20,803 bases of DNA from Sulfurovum sp. (GTDB taxonomy: Bacteria; Campylobacterota; Campylobacteria; Campylobacterales; Sulfurovaceae). The notes under the pieces were generated by a model. The model saw only the letters and a program-made list of their open reading frames with translations, was not told the origin of the DNA and searched no databases. The position numbers and the translations under genes are program-made. Where the stretch lies: NCBI GenBank assembly GCA_026983895.1, contig JALSTF010000039.1:1-20803 (forward strand), given 5' to 3'. Of the stretch, positions 15,220 through 20,803 are shown one piece after another. How positions within the stretch are numbered: the first letter of the stretch is position 1; each line of letters begins with the position of its first letter.

Positions 15220-15263
15220 CCCGTTAAGCAAACGTGAACTGCTTCACGTTTTTAGCGTCGAAA
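15220..15263 (+). repeat. 44-bp direct repeat, copy B
   Basis: Second copy with two substitutions, G to T at 15252 and G to C at 15256. The first substitution turns the base after the stem into part of a five-T run. Confidence 0.85.
15230..15253 (+). terminator. Terminator-like hairpin after fabG
   Basis: A 9-bp perfect stem AAACGTGAA/TTCACGTTT with a CTGC loop runs into TTTTT. It lies inside repeat copy B. The stem is AT/GC balanced and the T-run short, so it may be only partly efficient. Copy A's hairpin upstream lacks the T-run. Confidence 0.6.
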
Positions 15264-15272
15264 TCCACCCCC

Positions 15273-15938
15273 TCATTTTTCTTTTATCAGATATTCTTTT
15301 ACTATATACCAGATCCCCATCAAGACAGCAGCGGCCAGCAGGCCGATATTCAACAGTGAACTGTAGGTGATGAGAAGTGTTTCAAAATGTCCGATGAGGT
15401 AAGTCCATAATGACACGGCAATGATCGTTGCGATAAGGATCGTACCCAGGGTCTTGCGATGGCTGAAACCCAGGATGTATCCTAGGAATGATCCTACGAC
15501 GGGTCCTGTCATGGCAAGGGGTGTAAGTACAAAGAAGATAAGACCTGGAATACCGTATTTTTTTATCGTGGATTGATATTTCTCTGCCGTTTCCCCGGCA
15601 CGTTCAAAAAAACGATGCAGGGGTTTATAGGTAATGATCTCAAGCCGATCCCAGCTTTGTACGAAAAGAGGATAGAACAGCAGTACCATGATCATTTCGA
15701 TGAGCGAAGTGAAGGAGATAAGAAAGCGTGTATCCATCTGATCAGCAATCCCGATAGAGAGGCCGGCCATTCTTCCAAAAATGATATTCGTCGCAGTCAT
15801 ACCCAGAAGTGTCTGCAGAGAGCCGGGAATAAAAACAGCACTGAGGAGAAGGAGCAGAAGAAGAAGCGAAAGCAGGGCCAGCCCGGCTATAAGGATCTTC
15901 CCCTCCGTATGTCTGAAAAAGGAAATATGTTTTTCCAT
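15273..15938 (-). CDS. Small multi-drug export family (PF06695-like) membrane protein
   Basis: A 221-residue inner-membrane protein with about five or six hydrophobic segments (about 16-38, 45-63, 72-95, 128-158, 163-185, 188-212). The central motif, a Gly-rich re-entrant-like segment at 129-157 (YGIPGLIFFVLTPLAMTGPVVGS and following), resembles the signature of the putative small multi-drug export family. Transport function for that family is poorly established, so the substrate is unknown. The ATG at 15938 has AGAGG about 10 bases upstream. It is divergent from the two-component system and converges on fabG. Confidence 0.7.
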   Translation of the reverse strand: MEKHISFFRHTEGKILIAGLALLSLLLLLLLLSAVFIPGSLQTLLGMTATNIIFGRMAGLSIGIADQMDTRFLISFTSLIEMIMVLLFYPLFVQSWDRLEIITYKPLHRFFERAGETAEKYQSTIKKYGIPGLIFFVLTPLAMTGPVVGSFLGYILGFSHRKTLGTILIATIIAVSLWTYLIGHFETLLITYSSLLNIGLLAAAVLMGIWYIVKEYLIKEK

Positions 15939-15967
15939 GGCTGTTGCCTCTGCATCTTTTTGCAGGA

Positions 15968-15973
15968 ATTATA
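15968..15973 (-). promoter_or_regulatory. Candidate -10 box for the small membrane protein
   Basis: Reads TATAAT on the - strand, 29 bases before the ATG. It lies just outside the left end of the long palindrome. Confidence 0.5.
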
Positions 15974-15993
15974 ACATGAGTTGGGGTATAATC

Positions 15994-16153
15994 CCAAAAT
16001 ATGCAATAGAAATCACCAAACCAGCAAAAGTCATTGCACTGTGGGCATTTACAAATAATCATCGATTAACCTTTGGGTTAAGCTCAAATTCTTTGCAAAC
16101 ACCCACAGCACAAGCACTATCGCTAATTTTGGCAATCCTATTGCATCATTTGG
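15994..16153. repeat. Long near-symmetrical palindrome (MITE-like or structured RNA)
   Basis: The left arm (15994-16071) and right arm (16076-16153) are inverted copies around a TTTG loop at 16072-16075, with no gaps needed. Position sums stay constant from the centre (TTAACC/GGTTAA) through CTGTGGG/CCCACAG (16039/16102) to ATGCAATAG/CTATTGCAT (16001/16138) and CC/GG at the ends. Over 16001-16071, 49 of 71 positions pair; ten of the 22 mismatches are A.C on the + strand. The 9-bp sequence GGTATAATC occurs at both borders (15985-15993 and 16152-16160) in direct orientation. It fills most of the 248-base gap between divergent genes. Confidence 0.8.
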
Positions 16154-16159
16154 TATAAT
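16154..16159 (+). promoter_or_regulatory. Candidate -10 box for the two-component system
   Basis: TATAAT 27 bases before the TTG start of the response regulator, at the right edge of the palindrome. A copy in direct orientation lies at the left edge (15987-15992). Confidence 0.55.
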
Positions 16160-16186
16160 CACTGCAATACAGCATAAGGCAAAATA

Positions 16187-16840
16187 TTGGCACGCATACT
16201 CGTACTCGAAGATGACCCGCTTTTTAATGAGACACTGGAAGATTTTCTGGAAGAGGAGGGGTATACTGTAGAAACGGCGATGGATCCCTATTCGGCACTG
16301 GAAATGAGTTACAGCACTATTTTCGATCTTTATCTTTTCGATGTGAATCTCCCCTATGAGAGCGGGTTTGATCTTTTGGAAAAATTACGGCACAGCGGTG
16401 ATACGACACCGGCGATATTTCTGACTTCCCGAGAAGACAAAGTATCCCTTGCAGAAGGTTTTGAAAAAGGTGCAGATGACTATATGAAAAAGCCGATCGA
16501 CCTTGATGAGCTTGGGCTTCGCATACAGGCTGTACTCCGCCGCCAGATCCGACAGGATCGGATGGAACTTGGAAGATACAGCCTCGATACTGTTGCAAAA
16601 ACGATTTATCTGGAGGATACACCGCTTGATGTGACGAACAAGGCAGTAGATCTGCTGCTGCTGCTTGTACAGGCCAAAGGAGAAGTGGTCAGCAGCGAAG
16701 AGATCAAGAGCAGACTCTGGGCAGCCGGCCAGCAGGCCAGTGACGGTTCTTTGCGTGTGTATGTGACGCAGCTGAAAAAATATTTTCCCGAAAACATTCT
16801 CAATGTACGCGGTGTCGGCTACCGATGGAGTGCCTTGTGA
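16187..16840 (+). CDS. OmpR/PhoB-family response regulator
   Basis: A 217-residue DNA-binding response regulator. The receiver domain (about 1-115) has the acidic pair LEDDP (8-10), phospho-acceptor Asp52 in YLFDVNLP, the Thr/Ser switch in IFLTSRED (T80) and Lys-Pro in MKKPID (101-103). The C-terminal winged helix (about 125-215) ends RVYVTQLKKYFP...VRGVGYRW, the OmpR-type recognition region and wing. The start codon is TTG at 16187, with AAGG 7 bases upstream; no ATG fits. The histidine kinase starts inside its stop codon, so the two are translationally coupled. Regulated genes are unknown; the nearest are a ClC transporter and the divergent membrane protein. Confidence 0.95.
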   Translation: MARILVLEDDPLFNETLEDFLEEEGYTVETAMDPYSALEMSYSTIFDLYLFDVNLPYESGFDLLEKLRHSGDTTPAIFLTSREDKVSLAEGFEKGADDYMKKPIDLDELGLRIQAVLRRQIRQDRMELGRYSLDTVAKTIYLEDTPLDVTNKAVDLLLLLVQAKGEVVSSEEIKSRLWAAGQQASDGSLRVYVTQLKKYFPENILNVRGVGYRWSAL

Positions 16841-17709
16841 AACGCTCGTCCCACTGGAAGAAGACAGTGCTGGCGGCACTGGGGTATTTTTCCAGTGTGG
16901 CGATCCTGTTGAGTTTCCTATATTGGTTTTTGAAGAACGAAGGGTTTACCGAGAGCAATTTCCTTGTTGCCGGTTTTTTGGTCCTGCTGCTTGCTGCCGG
17001 ATGGGGATACATTATCTCTGCGCATCTCCTTGCTCCCAAGGCAGAGCTCGATGCCAGTCTCTCCCAACTGGTCTCAGACATTGTACATGAACTGAATATA
17101 CCTCTTGCGACGATCAAGGCTAATGCGGCAATGTTGAAAAAAGGCATAGAGGAAGATGAACGCTCCCTTAAAAGGCTTGAGCGCATCGAAACATCATCCG
17201 ACAGACTGGAGCGCCTTTATGAAGAGCTGGTTTACAGTATTAGAAAAGAGATCCACCCGATCGAAAAAGAACATGTGGATCTCCAGGCTCTGATAGCAGA
17301 GAGGGTAGAAGCTTTTGAATCTTTTGGACGGAATCATTTCAGCGTAGATGTCAACTCCCTGACAATAGATGTTGACAAAATAGGTTTTGAAAAAATGCTG
17401 GACAACCTTTTGATGAATGCAATGAAGTATTCATCCAAAAGTGCAGCCATAACGCTGAGACTTGAAAGGCATTGCCTCTTCATAGAAGACAAGGGTGTCG
17501 GTATGGATGATGCAGAACTTTTAAAGGTGTATGAACGCTACTACCAAAGCGACAGCAGTAAAGAAGGCAAAGGCATAGGGCTGGCACTGGTGAAAGCCTA
17601 CTGTGATACAGAAGGGATAGAGATTGCCATCTCTTCAAGAAAGGGAGCGGGGACTTCTGTAAAGCTCGATCTTTCGGAAGTTTATGTTGCCGAAGCAGTA
17701 TTGCCGTGA
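16837..17709 (+). CDS. Sensor histidine kinase
   Basis: Partner of the upstream regulator. The 290 residues have two transmembrane helices (about 11-31 and 42-63) joined by only about ten residues, so there is no periplasmic sensing domain. They are followed by a HisKA domain with phosphorylated His84 (SDIVHELNIPL) and a HATPase domain with N-box LDNLLMNAMKY (N190, N194), G1 EDKGVGM and G2 GKGIGLALVKAYC. There is no HAMP or PAS domain. The GTG at 16837 overlaps the regulator's TGA stop (GTGA) and has GGAG with 6-base spacing. The in-frame ATG at 16825 lacks a ribosome binding site. Input may be membrane state or another membrane protein. Confidence 0.93.
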   Translation: MKRSSHWKKTVLAALGYFSSVAILLSFLYWFLKNEGFTESNFLVAGFLVLLLAAGWGYIISAHLLAPKAELDASLSQLVSDIVHELNIPLATIKANAAMLKKGIEEDERSLKRLERIETSSDRLERLYEELVYSIRKEIHPIEKEHVDLQALIAERVEAFESFGRNHFSVDVNSLTIDVDKIGFEKMLDNLLMNAMKYSSKSAAITLRLERHCLFIEDKGVGMDDAELLKVYERYYQSDSSKEGKGIGLALVKAYCDTEGIEIAISSRKGAGTSVKLDLSEVYVAEAVLP

Positions 17710-17727
17710 TATTTATAGAAAAAGTTA

Positions 17728-17740
17728 TATAATTTATAAT
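17728..17740 (+). promoter_or_regulatory. Two overlapping candidate -10 boxes for the ClC gene
   Basis: TATAAT occurs at 17728-17733 and again at 17735-17740, 25-32 bases before the ClC ATG. Either could be used, so the gene need not depend on read-through from the kinase. Confidence 0.5.
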
Positions 17741-17764
17741 CTCAAATAAAAGGCAGCGGGAAAG

Positions 17765-19057
17765 ATGATCGCCAAACTGATAATCGCGACATTGTTGACA
17801 GGGGTTATCAGCGGATTTTTCATCACCTTTTATGAACTTCTTATTTCATTTACGAGACGTCTGTTTTTTATGGGAGATCCTTTTGAAACGATCCCTGTAC
17901 TGCCGGTATGGTATCTCTATCTTGTACCGACTGTCGCTATTTTTGTGGTCAATTATCTGATCTCAAAAGACAACTATGTGCGGGAATACGGTTTGACGGA
18001 AATCGCCGAATCGGTCAGTCAGAACAAGCTGATCATCAATGTCAAGACACTGGTCATGAAGGTCATCGCTTCCACGCTCTCTATTGCAAGCGGCTATGCA
18101 GTGGGAACGGAAGGGCCCTCAGCAAGTATGGGGGCAATGGTGGCGTACCAGATACACCGTTTCTTTGGGCTTCCTTCCATGCTTGTGAAAATGATGATCA
18201 GTGTGGGAGCGAGCAGCGGTATTGCAGCGATCTTTGTCTCCCCTCTGACGGGTATTGTCTTCTCCATCGAAAATATTGCCTATCAGTTCATTAAACAGTA
18301 TATAGGGTATGTCATTCTCTCTTCTGTGGTCGCTTTTTCGATCGCGGTGAAATTTCTTGATTCTATCTCTTTTCACAGTTCCCTGGGAAAAGAATTCGAT
18401 CTGAACTATCTGGTGCCTATTTTGCTTTTCATCCCTTTCATTACGATATTTGTCTATCTTTACCTTTTCATGAAAAAGCGGCTGCTGCATATCATAGATC
18501 TTGAAGTGTTCAAAAAATTCCGTACGATGCGGAATGTGGTCTTTTCCCTCATCGGCGGGGCAGTGATCGGTACGATCCTGATGATCGAACCGCATGCGGC
18601 ATTCACGGGGAAAGAGATCGTCATGCACCTGATCAACAATACAGAGCCTATCTCCGTCTACTTCATTTTTCTGATCATCCTTTTGCGCATCATAGGTACG
18701 TCTGTCTCTCTCTACGCCAATGCGGTAGGCGGGCTCTTCCTTCCGATGATGAGCATCGGTGCGCTGGTAGGGTACGGCTACGGGGAGATCCTGACCTTTT
18801 TTTCCCACTTCCCCTTTGAACCTTTCTTTTTTGCCGCGGTCGGTGCGGCGGTCTTCATGGGAGTAGTGATGAAGCTGCCTCTGACCGCCGTTGTCCTGGC
18901 CCTTGAACTCACCTTCGACTACAATATCCTGGTAGCAACAGGTATCACCGTAGTACTGGTCAGTTATCTAACAAGTTTTCAGTTCGATATCCGTAAGAGG
19001 TATGTGACGCAGACAGAAGAATCATCAGAGAAAAAAGCAGCTGAACCCCATTTGTGA
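17765..19057 (+). CDS. ClC-family anion channel/transporter
   Basis: A 430-residue inner-membrane protein of the ClC chloride channel/exchanger family with about ten or more hydrophobic segments. The gating glutamate is kept (Glu117 in AVGTEGPSASMG, equal to GREGP), as is GGLFLP (322-327, the GxFxP motif). The GSGIP motif is altered to YGLTEI (75-80). The position of the intracellular proton glutamate (E203 of E. coli ClcA) is Asn170 in SPLTGIVFSIENIAY. These features leave open whether it is a channel or an exchanger and which anion it carries. No CBS domains follow. The ribosome binding site is weak (GGGAAAG directly before ATG). PiT follows after 44 bases. Confidence 0.9.
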   Translation: MIAKLIIATLLTGVISGFFITFYELLISFTRRLFFMGDPFETIPVLPVWYLYLVPTVAIFVVNYLISKDNYVREYGLTEIAESVSQNKLIINVKTLVMKVIASTLSIASGYAVGTEGPSASMGAMVAYQIHRFFGLPSMLVKMMISVGASSGIAAIFVSPLTGIVFSIENIAYQFIKQYIGYVILSSVVAFSIAVKFLDSISFHSSLGKEFDLNYLVPILLFIPFITIFVYLYLFMKKRLLHIIDLEVFKKFRTMRNVVFSLIGGAVIGTILMIEPHAAFTGKEIVMHLINNTEPISVYFIFLIILLRIIGTSVSLYANAVGGLFLPMMSIGALVGYGYGEILTFFSHFPFEPFFFAAVGAAVFMGVVMKLPLTAVVLALELTFDYNILVATGITVVLVSYLTSFQFDIRKRYVTQTEESSEKKAAEPHL

Positions 19058-19089
19058 TTGCTTGAGGGGCGGGGTTTAGGGAATCATAG

Positions 19090-19095
19090 TATAAT
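19090..19095 (+). promoter_or_regulatory. -10 box immediately before the PiT start (leaderless promoter)
   Basis: TATAAT ends 6 bases before the ATG at 19102, so transcription would start at or next to the A of ATG. It is framed by a 5-bp inverted repeat AGGGA/TCCCT (19078-19082 and 19095-19099) that might be an operator. Confidence 0.55.
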
Positions 19096-19101
19096 CCCTG
19101 T

Positions 19102-20145
19102 ATGGAACTTACGACCATATTGCTGCTTTTGACCATTGTTTCTGTTTTTGCCTTTGATTTCACGAACGGTTTTCATGATGCTGCGGATATGGTTGCCACG
19201 GCTATTGCATCACGGGCGATGAAAAGTTCCGTTGCGATTGCCATCGTTGCACTTTTTACTTTCCTTGGCCCTTTGACGGTAGGCCTTGCCGTTGCCGATA
19301 CGATCGGCACCTTTGTCGAGATCAACGGGGCATCCATGATGCATGCCCAGGCCTTGGTCATTGCCGCATTGTTCGCGGCCATTACCTACAACCTGATCAC
19401 CTGGAGATTCGGCCTTCCCTCCTCATCCTCCAATTCTCTGGCAGGCGGTCTCGTGGGTGCCGGGCTTTTTGTGGTCGGGAGCGAAAAGATCAACTGGGGT
19501 ATGGAAGCTTTGCATCAGGGGCATCTGGAAGGGATGATGAAAGTGGTCGTCGGACTCTTTGCCTCTCCTTTTCTTGGTTTTATCATCGGGTTTCTCATTA
19601 TGAAACTGATCTTTTTTATTTTTAAACGGTTTACGATGAAGATCCGTCCGCTTTTTGTTGTGTCGCAATATTTTTCTGTAGCATGGCTTGGCTTTTCCCA
19701 CGGAGCCAATGATGCACAGAAAGGCATGGCCATCATAGGAATGATGCTTTTGGCATCAGGGGATACGCAGCACTTCTTTATCCCGCTCTGGGTGATCATT
19801 CTCTGTACCAGCGCCATTACACTGGGCACGATGTTCGGAGGATGGAGTATTATCAAAACACTGGGCTTTGAGCTTTACCGCATACGGCTGATCCATTCGG
19901 TCGCCGATCAGCTGGGTGCGGCACTGGTCAATACACTGGCCACCAGTATCGGTGCGCCTACCTCTACCACACAGGTCGTAACGGCTACACTGCTTGGGAA
20001 CGGTGCGGCCGAGAAACCTTCGCATGTGGCGTGGGGAAGAGCGGGCCAGATCGTCCTGGGATGGTTCGTGAATGTTCCTGTTTCCATGATGTTCGGTGCG
20101 CTTTATTCCTATATTATCATTCAAATACTCGGAGTTGTATCATGA
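19102..20145 (+). CDS. PiT-family inorganic phosphate transporter
   Basis: A 347-residue inner-membrane transporter, low-affinity phosphate uptake type. It shows the duplicated PiT signature: NGFHDAAD (22-29) in the N-terminal half and FSHGANDAQKG (197-207) in the C-terminal half, each followed by a Ser-rich re-entrant motif, GLPSSSSNSLAGG (103-115) and GAPTSTTQ (283-290). The last Asn of the first signature (HDxAN) is Asp29 here. The ATG at 19102 must be the start, because the first helix and signature begin directly after it, yet there is no ribosome binding site upstream. Its stop overlaps the start of the DUF47 gene by 4 bases, the common PiT accessory partner. PitA/Pho84-like specificity is inferred from the family. 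Confidence 0.93.
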   Translation: MELTTILLLLTIVSVFAFDFTNGFHDAADMVATAIASRAMKSSVAIAIVALFTFLGPLTVGLAVADTIGTFVEINGASMMHAQALVIAALFAAITYNLITWRFGLPSSSSNSLAGGLVGAGLFVVGSEKINWGMEALHQGHLEGMMKVVVGLFASPFLGFIIGFLIMKLIFFIFKRFTMKIRPLFVVSQYFSVAWLGFSHGANDAQKGMAIIGMMLLASGDTQHFFIPLWVIILCTSAITLGTMFGGWSIIKTLGFELYRIRLIHSVADQLGAALVNTLATSIGAPTSTTQVVTATLLGNGAAEKPSHVAWGRAGQIVLGWFVNVPVSMMFGALYSYIIIQILGVVS

Positions 20146-20768
20146 CCTCATTCATTAAAAAATTCATTCTGCCCAAAGAGGTGGATTTCATCTCGGCACT
20201 CATAGAGCATTCTTTGGCAGTAGAAAGTATCATCAATGCACTCTATCTTTGTTTTATCGAAGAAAAAGAGGCAAGCTGTAAAGAGATACTTGACAACGAG
20301 AGCCAGGCACAAAGTATCAAAGAGAAGAATATGAATGAGCTTCTCAATGCCTTCATTACCCCGATCGACAGGGAATCTATCTACAGGGTGATCACACAGC
20401 TTGACTGGATCGCTGTGAGTATCCGCCATTTTGTACTTGAAGCCAAAGCGTACCGTATCACAAGTCTCGATGACGGCTATACCGAGATCATCGGATGTAT
20501 ACAGCAGCAGTCCAAAAGCCTGCAGCTTGGATTTCAAAATCTCAAAGGGGGAGATGCTGTGATCGTGGCGAATCATGCGCAGGAGGTAAGGGATGGCTAT
20601 GAAGCACTCATAGAACGGCACATTAAAATGATGGCCGCACTTGCCGACAGCGGCAATATGAGGGAAATGTTCGTCAGGAAAGAGATCCTTTCCCAGCTCA
20701 AGGAAATAGGCAAGCGTATGCAGGTCTGTGCCAATTCTCTGGAAGATATCGTTGTCAAGATGAGTTGA
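20142..20768 (+). CDS. DUF47 / PhoU-like phosphate transport accessory protein
   Basis: A 208-residue, almost entirely helical cytoplasmic protein of the DUF47 (PhoU-like, Pit accessory) family. It starts MTSFIKKFILPKE and contains acidic helix segments such as NESQAQSIKEKNMNELLNAF and FVRKEILSQLKEIGKRMQ, typical of the four-helix PhoU-like fold that binds metal clusters. Its ATG overlaps the PiT stop (ATGA) and has GGAG with 7-base spacing. The longer frame back to 20031 lies inside PiT and is rejected. It probably controls the activity of the adjacent transporter, as in other PiT-DUF47 pairs. The last 35 bases of the window hold no supported gene. Confidence 0.9.
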   Translation: MTSFIKKFILPKEVDFISALIEHSLAVESIINALYLCFIEEKEASCKEILDNESQAQSIKEKNMNELLNAFITPIDRESIYRVITQLDWIAVSIRHFVLEAKAYRITSLDDGYTEIIGCIQQQSKSLQLGFQNLKGGDAVIVANHAQEVRDGYEALIERHIKMMAALADSGNMREMFVRKEILSQLKEIGKRMQVCANSLEDIVVKMS

Positions 20769-20803
20769 TGCAGATTAACGATACTTTACGAACTATTTGA
20801 TAC

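Noticed and set aside
15742..16062. A - strand frame beginning MIICKCPQCNDFCWFGDFYC, which resembles a zinc-ribbon start
   Set aside because: The Cys-rich part is entirely within the palindrome's left arm and the rest is out of frame with the real membrane gene; the other arm encodes a similar string broken by a stop. It could be a fossil of a mobile-element gene, but that is not supportable.
15976..16158. A 60-codon + strand frame running through the long palindrome, with AGGA upstream of its ATG
   Set aside because: It overlaps the divergent promoter and both palindrome arms, and its sequence follows the repeat rather than a protein pattern.
18119..18808. A 229-codon open frame antisense to the ClC gene
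   Set aside because: It is a charged shadow of a membrane protein, without ribosome binding site or family motif.
20768..20800. ATG overlapping the DUF47 stop as the start of a next gene
   Set aside because: The frame closes after ten codons.

Overview
The window is chromosomal DNA from a Campylobacterota (epsilonproteobacterial) genome, most likely Sulfurovum or a close relative. Three things point there: an HP0268-type small protein directly upstream of miaB and a DUF374 acyltransferase (the order known from Helicobacter), a murD-mraY / gpmI-fabG divergent block (the order known from Campylobacter jejuni), and a NusA that lacks the long C-terminal repeats. Most genes are housekeeping. I saw no CRISPR array, prophage, insertion sequence transposase or rRNA. 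The genus is an inference from family content, not a database match.

Layout. Positions 1-1027 hold the 3' end of pgk and complete tpiA (+). nusA (-) converges on them. From 2466 a + strand group runs HP0268-like protein, miaB, DUF374 acyltransferase and a XerC/D-type tyrosine recombinase. It meets a - strand pair, rimO-tilS. At 8152-9609 (-) is a large outer-membrane porin with a near-consensus promoter and a strong terminator. tRNA-Phe, murD and mraY follow on the - strand. gpmI, a TerB-like protein and fabG run divergently on +. A small membrane protein of the Sm_multidrug_ex type (-) and an OmpR-type two-component pair (+) are separated by a long palindromic element. A ClC anion transporter, a PiT phosphate transporter and its DUF47/PhoU-like partner close the window.

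Genes that work together: pgk, tpiA and gpmI are enzymes of lower glycolysis/gluconeogenesis; mraY and murD are consecutive peptidoglycan-precursor enzymes; miaB and tilS modify tRNA while the MiaB paralogue RimO modifies ribosomal protein S12; the response regulator and kinase are translationally coupled; PiT and the DUF47 protein overlap by four bases.

Most interesting points: (1) a roughly 160-bp near-perfectly centred palindrome at 15994-16153 whose mismatches are strongly biased to A.C on the + strand, so they become G.U pairs in a - strand RNA, and which is bordered by 9-bp direct repeats; (2) an in-frame extra segment of about 33 codons in murD containing a 7-bp tandem repeat; (3) three copies of a 25-bp hairpin repeat sitting at the stop codons of three adjacent genes, with a compensatory base-pair change; (4) a 44-bp direct repeat carrying a terminator hairpin after fabG; (5) an apparent U4.C69 mismatch in tRNA-Phe; (6) a ClC protein with Asn at the proton-glutamate position; (7) a PiT gene that looks leaderless.
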